In this document: piece after piece, positions 12,501 through 22,202 of the stretch
How the letters are laid out: each line of letters opens with the position of its first letter
How positions within the stretch are numbered: position 1 is the first letter of the stretch
Assembly (NCBI GenBank): GCA_035048485.1
Contig: CM068580.1
Coordinates: forward strand, 61,397,983 to 61,461,982
DNA length: 64,000 bases
Reading direction: 5' to 3'
From: Pteria penguin
Lineage: Eukaryota; Mollusca; Bivalvia; Pterioida; Pteriidae
Made by a program: the position numbers and the translations under genes
Notes under the pieces: model-generated
Seen by the model: only the letters and a program-made list of their open reading frames with translations
Database searches by the model: none
What the model was told of the DNA's origin: nothing

Positions 12501-15500
12501 AAGGAGCAAAGGTGTTAAAATTTGAATCATAATAATACCAAAAAGGTTTTGGTGGCAAATAAATCATTGTCAACATTCTTAACTTTCTCTTACACTGTTG
12601 AGGTATGGATATGTACTGAATGAACATTGTGAAAGGTGTGAATATTTCAAAGCATTAAGTCAATAACCTAAAGATATACTTCCATTTAACTACAGATCTG
12701 TTGTTCACTGCTTACTTCATGTGTGAAGAAGTTGGGTATTTGGTCTTTGTGTTGCTGCAACACTATTAATCGTACTGGTTTACCAAAGGTAAAAGTTTTA
12801 TTTTCATTTATTTTTAAAATATAAGGAATTATCACTATGCCACATCTGAATTTTAAGCAAATTTAGATTTAAGAATTTAATGAATTCAATGAAATATGAT
12901 TTCAAGTAAAATATTTATTCTATGATTTACAGAGTTACTTACCTTGCATTTTCAAATGTGGCTGAAGGGGTTTTACCTATAGCACCAAAACCTACACCTA
13001 CTGCTAAACCCTCTATGAAAAAATATAATGAATGATTTATACCATTTTGTGTGAAAACCAGTCATTAATAATAAAAAGCAGAATTGTGCAATATATCTCT
13101 ATACAAAAACTAAATAAGTCAAACTAAAACATCAGATATGCAAGATATATGTACACATGTACATGTTTTTATCTCTTCAAAAGAATATTCAGAACCTTTC
13201 ATACCAATACTTTGTCACATCTTCCAATGGCATAAATTTACTTTCTACTCTCAAACCAAATACAAAATTAAGTAAAAATTGAGAAGAAAGCTTAATTACT
13301 AACATGGATAGATACACTAATGTAACCTTCACATCTTGAATATTTCACCTTTATGAGACCCTCACTAAAATTAGTAGTTGGAGTCGGATTCAAGAAATGT
13401 CAGATTTGAAACACATTCTTCCTTATCATTGCTTTGTTTGTAATAAAACTTTCTGAAAACATTGTTTATGTCATATTTTATTTGATTCAACAGAAAGACT
13501 GTACCACTGCGTCATTAATTCGATAATTCAGAGCATTTGTATATGCTGTCACACTAAAATTATTAGTCAGATTTGAGGGCGGATTCAAGAGGTCTGTCAC
13601 TATATACTTATATTATTCTATAAAGATTTTAAATTGAAGACATAATTTTACTTTTATTCTTTTGAATAAAAATAATAATTGTATTTTGCATTTTGTAGTA
13701 GATTTATGCATATAAATTTATTGATTTGAAAACAGATTTTCAGTACACATATGTTCATTTTTAGAGATCGTTAATTTATCATTACAGAGACATATATTTA
13801 TAAATAATTTATGCTGCTGTAAATTAACAACAGGAATACTAGATTCATGGTGCTCACTATTTATGGATTTTCTACCTGCACATTTCACATTGGAAACATG
13901 CTTTTTCTGCAATTTTTTTCTCAATTTTGAGGGAGTGCATTATACATGGATAAGTGTAATATATGGTAGATTCCTATAATAAAATGTAAAGCAAAGTTCA
14001 TTTTGCATAACTTATTTGTATATGAAAAACAATTACCCCTGATGGGTCAATTTGCCTAGGAGTCAAAATTCATGAAAAGAAACTCTCAGAATGATGTGAA
14101 AACTAATGAATGAACAGACAAAGACAGACAGACAGACCAAAAACCAAAATCTCTAGATCTGTAAAACAAAGGCATATAAAAAGGCTATAAACATTTTCTT
14201 ATCAACATACCTGGTATATTGTGTATTGTTATAGCTATGATCAGCAGTAGAATGCGGTGCCAGTTGACATCAGAAACTGTACTCGACAAGCTAGGAATAG
14301 CATCAACATAGTCACTGTTGATGGTGAGGTCAATCTGGGACCTCTGTTTACGCCTGAGAACAGGGTCAGTCGATGACTGACCAGAGGTAGCTGCAATGAG
14401 ATATTTCTATTATCGAGACAAGTTTCAATAAACATGTTTTTTTCAGGAACCTTGTACTTTATTTGCCGCATTACCCTAAATATAAATACACATGTACAAT
14501 TTTCTTTTCAGACTAATGGGTTGAAGGCACCACACGAACTTGACCTTTCAGGTAGAGGTGAAAATAAAACAAAGTAGATAAATCATCAGTACATATCCAT
14601 ACACATGTATATATACATGTGTATAGATAAGTTACCAATGCCCTTGCCTGAAAACAACATAAATGTTTCCACATGTAATTGTTTCCACAATAAGCAAGTC
14701 TGTCAAGCAAATTATAACTGTCAAGATACTGTCTAAACTGTTCACTCATAGTAAATTTATGAATTAAAACCCAAATAAACCATCCAAACCAGAGAGAAAC
14801 TGTATAATTATGATATTACCTGTGAATGGTTCCTGCTGCATACCAGAGAGAAACTGTATAATTATGATATTACCTGTGAATGGTTCCTGCTGCATACCAG
14901 AGAGAAACTGTTTAATTATGATATTACCTGTGAATGGTTCCTGCTGCATACCAGAGAGAAACTGTTTTATTATGATATTACCTGTGAATGGTTCCTGCTG
15001 CATATAGGGTCTCTCCATGTCACCGTCTTTTTCTGATTTGATTGAAGTCTCCATGGACAACAAAGCTGATGAGGTATTCTCTGCACCCTGCATAACATAA
15101 AGTACAATGCAATCATATTGGTGTCCTTGAAATGTTAATGAAGATGACAGCAGTATCCTTAAAATGACCTTCCTCTAAATCTTTGCAGGAGAGGTTATAA
15201 AAATCTAATATTCCCAAATATATGCTTAACCACTGTAATTGCCTAAGATAAAGCTTTCAAGACCCATGTATTTTTATTTCTATATAAAGTACATTGATCG
15301 GTGACGTCATAACACCCCACATTTGACCCACTTTTTAACACAGAAAGCGATGTTTGGCAGACTTTTGATTATTAAGCTTAAGACGTCATAATGAAAGAAT
15401 CAACATTTCCAACCTTGCGTGACATCATTAAAGTCGTATTTTGCGCTAAAGTGCTTGACATTCGACGAAAGTATGTCATTCTGGATAAACGTTACCTTGT

Positions 15501-18500
15501 CATGGGACACCGGCTGTTTCTCTCAATTTATAACTTCCCTCCGGAATGATTTAATGATGCAATTTATAAATAAGAAATGGAAGTTTCCAGTATGATATTT
15601 TGGCGTTGAAAGCGCATATATATATAATAAGTGTTTTATTTTATGTTTTCATGCAGGAATAAAGTACAATGTCTGATGCATTTATGAGATATAATGTGCT
15701 AATGTGCATTATATCTAAAAAATGCATCAGCCATTGTACTTTATCCCTACATGAAAACCCAAAATAAGACACTTATTCTATATTTAAAAACTTTTTTTTC
15801 TTGCTTGATAAGAATATTTATACAAATTACCAGATTTTTCTTAATCAAGTTATTCATAGTTAATCAAGAAAAAAGAAATCTGATAACACTGTCACTTCCC
15901 ATTATTTTGATAAAAGATTTTAAGTTAAAATTGTATTTTGTATATGTTTTCATTAATCATACAGCTATAAAATTTAACATTTATCAAATCATAGAAATGA
16001 TATCAATAAAATGAAAAATTTATACTTAGCAATTTCTAAAATAAATTGTTGCATCTGAAATATCAGACAATTTCTCTGCATACATGAGCTCACACAAAAA
16101 GAAACCGCCAAAACGTTATGTACATTAAAAGGTACATGTATCACAGTACATACAATTACTATTCATTACAAATGTATCAGTTCTAGTAACATGTTCCTTC
16201 TTAGCAAACCCAAACCTATGCTACATCTTACAGTAACACTTAAAAACACGATTATTTCTTCTATTTATGTTCAGATTTTGTATTGAGGGTATGTACTTGA
16301 AATGATCAAAAGTCCTCTGAAGGGAAGTATGAATTAAATAACACGAAACCCTCAGAATCAACAAATTTTCAGCCACTTGCAAAGGAAATACTCAATAAAG
16401 GCCAAGTGGCTGAAAATATGTGAATACTGAGTGTTTTTTGTTGCTTACTTTATTTGGTTTATTATTACTAATAATACATGAGCAATAGTTCAACATGAAC
16501 TTTGATATTTGGGACGTTAATTTAGTTTTTTGGAAGCCATTTTGTATTGAACAAGAATAGGTCTTTCTGGTAAGGCATCTATGCCATGTAGCAGTTTGAA
16601 ATTCTCTTCAATGAGATAAATCAGGTCTGAAAACAACATGCATGAGTCAAATTTAGATCCTGTACATTTTGTTTTGTTACTGTTTTATACCACATCAAGA
16701 TCATTTCACTTATATGGTGGCAGCAACTGCCTGATGGATGGCTTCATAATATTTTACCACACAATGAACCCACTTGAGGGATTGCAAATGAATACCATGA
16801 CACAGGATCTTGGTCTATTCTGTCTTATCCAAAGGACGTATAGAATGGCTGAAGATGATTTATCACCTTTGAAAAGTTCGAACGAACAGTAGGAATTGAA
16901 CCATGGTTGTCGGATTTGAAAATCAGTGCCTTACCACTCTGACAGATCTGCATCTCAGGTCTTGTACATGATTAAAACAAAAATGGCATACTGATTTGGG
17001 GTGAAATGTTTCCAGAATTTCATAAACATTTACATGGAAGGTACCAAATGAAACATTACTGTTTAAATGTTTCATTGAATGGAGCAATCACAAGCTGATG
17101 ACTAGTATTAAACTTATACCTGTATATGCTGGTTAATTTGTTTTATGTATTGAACAGATGAATTAGAGAGGATCTAAAAATGACGGTGACCGGACGAGAG
17201 CACAAAATGACAGTGACAGGACGAGAGCACAAAATTACAATGACCAGAAAAGAGCACAAAATCATACTGACTAGACAAGAACACAAAATGCAGAGATACC
17301 TAATATATGTACTGTTATACAGAAGAGTTTTCCATTCCATACCAATATTTTAAAACACAGAACAATGTATACAATTAAGGGTGGGATTCCATCATTCTAC
17401 TTTTGTTTTCAAGGATACTGAAATAAATATGCCAATAAATAGTTCATGCCTTTCAAGAAACTAGGTATAATACTTATGAGATTTCCCTGTAGTGCATGTC
17501 CAACAAATGGAATCAGGACACATTGGCAGGGAAAGAATTGGAGATAAGCTTTGCGATGACAGCTCCCGTTATATTTCAATGGGACCAGATTTTGCGATAA
17601 GATTGTTACATTTGTCTAATTTCTCTCCCTGTTTTAGAAGTTTGTTTCAGATGAATAATTCGCCAACAGTACCAGAGTCAAAGGCTTCCTGCAGATTTAT
17701 TATAGTGCCGCCAGCCATAGAAAACACATGTTCTGATGACATGGAATTTGTGGACTCACATAGTGACCTCCTATCCAATGTTGCTATCTTGGGATAGTTA
17801 TGAACACTTAACAACTTAAAGTGGGAGCAAAATAATTACCATTACCATTTACACACGTAAACATTTTTCTTACCAGATAAGGCATTAAGATGTCTGCACC
17901 ATACACAAACACTGCTCCTAATATAAACCCTACTGCTACAGGGATAAATGCCCATTCCCCTTGGTTACCATAGTAACCAGAACGTTCTGCCATCTCTATC
18001 GCTGGAGCCAGCAGTGACCAATAGGAAGCTGCTGTCATAACCTAAAGTTAATAATTAAGATCCATTAATATTATCAAGATATAAACAAAGAATGTTTTAC
18101 TCGTTGTTGATATTTACTACTACACCTTTAGTATTTCCCCCACCTGGTGGTGACAATTATCTGGTGGTGGTGACAATTATCTGGTAAGTTAATGTATTTT
18201 GACACATGTAACAGACTCACCCAATGCAATGAGAGTGTTTTTTTTCTACATTCATTATGACAGGGAAGGTTGGTTTTTACTGCTTCACCACAAGGAAAGA
18301 ATGCTGATAAGACTCTGTCAAGACTTGAACCATGGACTATGTGGTTGTGAACAAAGCACCTTGATCACCACTGAGCCATAATGACCAAAGCATCATGATT
18401 ACCACTGAGCAATACTGGCCCAAACATCTTCCATCAATCAAACACCTGGGTCTCCACTGAGCCATACTGACCCAAACACCTTAATCACCCCAACACCTTG

Positions 18501-21500
18501 ATCACCACTGAGCCATACTGACCCAAACATTTTAATCACCCAAACACCTTGATTACCACTAAGCCATACTGAACCAAATATCTTGATCACCCAAATATCT
18601 TGATAACCACTGAGCCAAACTGAACCAAACATCTTGATCACCACTGACCCAAACATCCTGATCACCCAAACTCTTTGATCACCAGAGCCATATGGACCAC
18701 AACATTTTAATCACACAAATACTTTTATCACCACTGAGGCATACTGACACATACATCTTGATCACCCAAACACCTTGATCACCTCTGAGTCATACTAACC
18801 CAAACACCTTGATCACCTCTGAGTCATAGTGATACTGACCCAAACATCTTGATCATCACTGAGCCACATTTTTAAATACATGTTTATATGATATATATAA
18901 CCATGTTGTATGAAGTCATGCATGTAATTTGTACTTATTAATTCACCTTGAACATGTGTCATAAGAAAATATAGAAGTTAGAACTCCTTAAAGCTACTAC
19001 TACCTGGGGTTTTTAAACCCACTAGTCTTCCCTTGCATTCTAATTTGTTTATTTGTAGGTTACAATCTTACACAAAAAGTTGCTTGATATAACTTATAGA
19101 CAGTGGTGTCATACAATGACAGAGTATAGAATTGTAGATCATACAGATTTTGAGTAATCCTTGGACCCATGATTTGAATCATACTGGCGAACAGTGTGAG
19201 CATTTTAAAGATATGTCAGCATAAACGAATGATATGTCCAAGTTGACACAATAAAGACCCTGTAACTACTGGGCTGTGTTCAACGCAGATGCCAAAATTT
19301 TCTTACAATACCAAAGGCATCAGAAATATCTTCTATAAAATACCAAAGGCACCTGAGATATTTCTATACAATACCAAAGGCACCTGATATGTTTCTATAC
19401 AATACCAAAGGCACCTGAGATATTTCTATACAATACCAAAGGCACTATGAAAATTTTCACAATATCCAAGACAGCAGATCTAGAGATCTTTCTATACAAT
19501 ACTATTCAATGCAGATGCCAAAATTTTCTAACAATACCAAAGGCATTAGAAATATTTTCTATAAAATACCAAAGGCACCTGAGATATTTCTATACAATAC
19601 TAAAGGCACCTGATATGTTTCTATACAATACCAAAAGGCACCAGAGATATTTCTATACAATATCAAAGGCACAAGAAATATTTTTACAATACCCAAGGCA
19701 CCTTAAGCATTTGTATAATAATCAAGACACCAGAAATATTTTTGTATAATACTCAAGACACCAGCAATATTTTCGTATAATAATCAAGGCACCAGAAATA
19801 TTTTCATATAACCATCAAGACACCAGAAATACTGTTGTATAATAATCAAGACACCAGAAACATTTTTGTATAATACTCAAGACACCAGAAATATTTCCGT
19901 ACATTATCCAAGGTACCAGAAACTGTCTATTATGCATCGTTTCTTCCATCTTTACCCTTATTCTTTCAATACTTTGTAAAAAAGCAGTAGTGTGTGATGA
20001 TAATATATTATGCATTTCTTCAGAATATCTATTAGCATCAATTAAGTAATTACAAAGCTGCTGGTACAAGGCCTGAAGAAAAAGTACCACACTTAATTTA
20101 CTGATATAAAAGCATGTTTAACTATATATACCACAGACAGATTTATAAATGCAACTTGAACCAAACGGTACTTAATAAACAATACTAAAATATATTATTT
20201 ATGGTCACAAGTAGGAAACTGTAAAGCCTTCAAATATGAAACTTCAAAGTACATGTAACACAGTGGAATATCCAGATTTCCACACATTTTTTTTTGGCTG
20301 AATGAAAGATTTATATTTGAAAATACTTTATATTGGCATAACTTTTATCTCATTGTTTTGGATACTCCATCAAAAACTTGTATGGTAAATACTTGTAAAA
20401 TATGACTTACCCCTGCTGCAAAACCAAGACTTGCATCTAACACCTTTCTCTAAAAAAGGAAAATAAAGATATATCATTTGACCATATTCATGAATGACCT
20501 TTTTCAAATTATTCATTTTAAATCACCTAAAATTTACTTTCTTGGAATTATGGTGTTCCATTAATAGGATTATAGCAGCTTTTCATCTATGTAGCTCTGT
20601 GCTAAGTGATTTAAAGGTCTTGTGGGCTTCAAATGGTAAGTTGACATCTTATTGTTACTGAAATGAGTGTACTATAGATATACTGTGGGAAAATGGTGTA
20701 CACTTGAATGGTGTTTTGTTTGTTCAGCTGATAGAGGAGTTTACAGCTGCTCTAAGTCAAATATAAAATTTTTTGCTTCAGAACATTACAAAACCGCAAT
20801 ATTTATATTGCTGAACATATTATGTAAACATTACCTGATATGTAATAAGAATGTGAGTTTTTTAGATATAGACAAAATATTTAAAATTGTAATTTTAACG
20901 ACTAGGAAAATCATGAAAATGTCTATCAAAACAGACTGTCTTGTGTTTGAGAGACTATCCCTTAAATGAGAAAGTGGTCATCACAAATTTGACATAGTTT
21001 GCTGTAGAATAGCTTTCTTTTTTACATACACTGTCTAATAAAGAAAAGAGTGCAGTAATAATGAGTGTTTAATTTGTGAGCCAATGTGTGTGAAAAATCA
21101 GCAATTGTGATTCATGATCTATGAATTTCATAATTTAAATCACACAGTAGCCCCAATCAAAACTCTAGACAAACCTGAACCACTATCGAGATAATTCATC
21201 TCCAAAACACCTCATCACAAGATAAGTCATCAACAAACCATGACATCCTGTCACCAAAAATTGTACCAAAATTTTACCAGATAACTTTTTACCAAAAACA
21301 TAGGACTGTTCTACAATTTTTCTCCGTAATTTTTTTCAAAAACTTAAGATTTTCTAAGCATGTTATCTTCCATTAATAAATAATGAACAGTTACACATTT
21401 AAGTATATATAAAATAAGTTTCACTGAGAAATATTTCTTTTGTTTGTGAGTAATATTGTAAAGAATATGTAAATTTATAAGTTCTGTTGACTAACAGAGT

Positions 21501-22128
21501 CTTGATCAGGTTGGGTATAGGTTCAAATCGGGGTATAATTATACCCCGATTGAGGTAAAATACCCTGATCGGGGTATCAAAATTCTTGATCGAGGTAAAA
21601 TACCCTGATCGGGGTATCAAAATTCTTATCAAAAGTAATATTACTTCAAAATTTCAAGTAAGTAATTACAGGTTGCATCATATCAATAAAAGTGGAGAAC
21701 TTTTATATATAAGGCCTCCTGTTCTAATCCTTACTAACGTTAGATCTGAGAAAATGAATGTCAAAAATCTCTTGTGGTATTACATTCTGTTTCTCAGATC
21801 TGGTAAACATTAGAACAGAAGTTTTTATATAAAAGTTCTTCTACTTTTAGTGTCACATACATGACATAGTAATTTCTATTGCAACGGTCGGCTCATACCT
21901 TCACCACCAAGGTATGGGCCGACCGTTTCAATAGAAATTAATGTCAAATGACATAGTATCATAGTACAGTAGAATCTGTGATTTCCAATTTCGCCAGTTA
22001 TGCAACTTATTCAAATGTACCTGACTACTATGGAAAACAAAAACTAAACTTGATCCAAGAGCTGTCAAAGCCCACGTAAAAAGGGTTCCCAAGATAGCCT
22101 GGAAAATAGCATTATAACCAGCGATCAT
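9417..22128 (-). CDS. SLC39A11: Zinc transporter ZIP11 (SLC39A11) gene, coding span of eight exons
   Basis: Gene-level entry. ZIP11 is a GufA-subfamily ZIP metal transporter that moves zinc toward the cytoplasm; in vertebrates it is reported at Golgi and nuclear membranes. Eight minus-strand exons join in matching phases into 311 residues that I can align by eye along the whole family: N-terminal [12 protein letters not shown] segments in exons 1 to 3, a variable hydrophilic loop in exons 4 and 5, HNIPEG at residues 197-202 (TM4 metal site), QNFPEG at 233-238 (TM5), then [12 protein letters not shown] and DDIIPEA near the end. The family is about 335-342 residues, so roughly 25 residues (expected to end like SLDVGLG) lie in one more exon I could not find in 1-9416; it may lie off the left edge. 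Introns are 0.6-2.8 kb and full of repeats. Identification is by remembered family sequence, not by a search. Confidence 0.93.
11278..11332. repeat. T/G homopolymer tract (ZIP11 intron 7)
   Basis: T runs followed by ten G then T runs. It lies in a ZIP11 intron and no function is visible. Confidence 0.9.
11857..11955 (-). CDS. SLC39A11: ZIP11 exon 7 (TM5, QNFPEG)
   Basis: Encodes residues 224-257 (partial): [20 protein letters not shown], then [12 protein letters not shown] and two bases of Trp. The QNFPEG sequence is the second conserved ZIP metal motif. The acceptor is TGACAG and the donor GTAAGA. Confidence 0.94.
12943..13012 (-). CDS. SLC39A11: ZIP11 exon 6 (HNxPEG completed)
   Basis: Encodes residues 201-224 (partial codons at each end): [20 protein letters not shown] then ENA and two bases of Arg. 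It completes the TM4 metal motif HNIPEG begun in exon 5. The acceptor is TTCATAG and the donor GTAAGT. Confidence 0.93.
14211..14390 (-). CDS. SLC39A11: ZIP11 exon 5 (loop end and TM4 start)
   Basis: Encodes residues 141-200 plus one base: a hydrophilic loop ([17 protein letters not shown]...) followed by [17 protein letters not shown]. The last four residues begin the HNxPEG zinc-binding motif, which is split by the next intron after the first base of the Glu codon. The acceptor is TTGCAG and the donor GTATGT. Confidence 0.93.
14789..15004 (-). repeat. 54-bp tandem repeat (4 units) spanning the ZIP11 exon 4 donor
   Basis: Units begin at 14789, 14843, 14897 and 14951 and are almost identical; differences are a few bases around TATAATT, TTTAATT and TTTTATT. 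The period is 18 codons. Read on the minus strand, each unit holds the exon 4 end, a GTAATA donor and an A/T-rich stretch, and none contains an in-frame stop. Confidence 0.97.
14982..15087 (-). CDS. SLC39A11: ZIP11 exon 4 (variable loop; first of four tandem donors)
   Basis: Encodes residues 106-140 plus one base, starting [15 protein letters not shown], which continues MPYL of exon 3 as in the family. The phase-0 acceptor is TATGCAG. The exon ends QQEPFT plus G at a GTAATA donor (14982), which joins in phase 1 to exon 5. The end of this exon sits in a 54-bp tandem repeat: identical donors follow at 14928, 14874 and 14820, and all intervening units are open in the same frame, each adding 18 residues ([10 protein letters not shown] then MQQEPFTG). 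Which donor is used cannot be told from DNA alone. This is the cytosolic loop between TM3 and TM4, the family's most variable part. Confidence 0.85.
15626..15777. repeat. 152-bp near-perfect inverted repeat (ZIP11 intron 3)
   Basis: Two arms of about 72 bp pair almost throughout: AATAAGTG with CACTTATT at the ends, AAAGTACAATG with CATTGTACTTT, TGATGCAT with ATGCATCA, and AGATATAATG with CATTATATCT flanking a loop of about 8 bases. It could be a MITE or any hairpin-forming repeat. Confidence 0.85.
16365..16417. repeat. Hairpin with perfect 15-bp arms (ZIP11 intron 3)
   Basis: ATTTTCAGCCACTTG at 16365-16379 is exactly inverted at 16403-16417 with a 23-nt loop. The role is unknown. Confidence 0.8.
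16665..16945 (-). mobile_element. Old SINE copy in ZIP11 intron 3
   Basis: Degenerate minus-strand member of the same family: GGTGGCAGCAACTGCCTGAT at left, TCTTATCCAAAGGACG in the body, and GGAATTGAACCATGG (B-box complement) with CCTTACCACTCTGACA (A-box complement) at right. Divergence is high and no target duplication was recognised. Confidence 0.65.
17165..17292. repeat. Short minisatellite (~34-bp units) in ZIP11 intron 3
   Basis: About four units of GACAGTGACAGGACGAGAGC plus ACAAAAT-type sequence, decaying to the right. Confidence 0.7.
17874..18041 (-). CDS. SLC39A11: ZIP11 exon 3 (TM2-TM3)
   Basis: Encodes residues 50-105, from [19 protein letters not shown] to ADILMPYL. It contains the conserved ASYWSLLAP motif and the [19 protein letters not shown] membrane helix. 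The acceptor is TTTAG and the donor GTAAGA. The length, 168 bp, is exactly 56 codons with phase 0 at both ends. Confidence 0.93.
18235..18385 (-). mobile_element. SINE fragment at the left edge of a minisatellite (ZIP11 intron 2)
   Basis: GACTTGAACCATGG (B-box complement) and CCACTGAGCCA (A-box complement) mark the tRNA-like end of a minus-strand SINE. The body to the left is short and decayed. The sequence then runs directly into repeats built from the A-box end. Confidence 0.55.
18350..18870. repeat. Minisatellite carrying tRNA A-box-like blocks (ZIP11 intron 2)
   Basis: About 12 variable units of roughly 34-46 bp contain CACCTTGATCACCACTGAGC and CATACTGACCCAAA. CCACTGAGCCA is the complement of the SINE A box, and the array abuts a SINE fragment on its left. 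Confidence 0.8.
19285..19915. repeat. ~30-bp minisatellite (ZIP11 intron 2)
   Basis: About 19 units of AATACCAAAGGCACCTGAGA plus TATTTCTATAC, drifting to ATAATCAAGACACCAGAAAT on the right. Frames within are artefacts. Confidence 0.9.
20411..20449 (-). CDS. SLC39A11: ZIP11 exon 2 (39 bp)
   Basis: Thirteen codons, [13 protein letters not shown] (residues 37-49), matching the conserved family motif that follows the first membrane segment. It is bounded by a T-rich tract plus AG acceptor and a consensus GTAAGT donor, phase 0 on both sides. It is too short to appear as an open reading frame and was found from the neighbouring exons. Confidence 0.9.
21526..21625. repeat. 26-bp perfect palindrome plus 37-bp tandem repeat
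   Basis: 21526-21551 is a perfect palindrome (half-site AATCGGGGTATAA). It is followed by two tandem units with GAGGTAAAATACCCTGATCG and GGGTATCAAAATTCTT. All share the GATCGGGGTAT block. Confidence 0.8.
21687..21849. repeat. Inverted repeat with ~60-bp arms (ZIP11 intron 1)
   Basis: The left arm 21687-21752 contains GAGAACTTTTATATA and TTAGATCTGAGAAA; the right arm 21790-21849 contains TTTCTCAGATCT and TATAAAAGTTC. About 37 bp separates the arms. MITE-like. Confidence 0.75.
21871..21939. repeat. 31-bp-arm hairpin with 7-nt loop, flanked by 11-bp direct repeats
   Basis: Arms 21871-21901 and 21909-21939 pair in 29 of 31 positions (core ACGGTCGG...CCGACCGT) around loop CACCACC. The direct repeat ATGACATAGTA occurs at 21861-21871 and 21948-21958. 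It lies about 80 nt inside ZIP11 intron 1 from the exon 1 donor. Confidence 0.85.
22021..22128 (-). CDS. SLC39A11: ZIP11 exon 1 (start codon, TM1)
   Basis: Encodes residues 1-36, from [10 protein letters not shown] to FVFHSSQ. The hydrophobic stretch [20 protein letters not shown] is the first membrane segment. The start ATG at 22126-22128 was chosen because it matches the family N-terminus. An in-frame ATG 33 bases upstream (22161) would add 11 residues and cannot be excluded. The exon ends in CAG followed by a GTACAT donor, phase 0. A decayed retrotransposon begins only about 75 bp upstream of the start codon, so the promoter or a 5' UTR exon probably lies further away. Confidence 0.9.
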
Positions 22129-22202
22129 CGTGCAACGACGAAGTGAAAATAAACATGACACGTATTTGAACTTCTTAGAGAAGAGTTCTTCAAATTGGGT
22201 TA

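Noticed and set aside
17492..17797. 101-codon plus-strand frame in ZIP11 intron 3
   Set aside because: No recognised family, no splice structure, and antisense to a real gene intron; a chance frame is likely.
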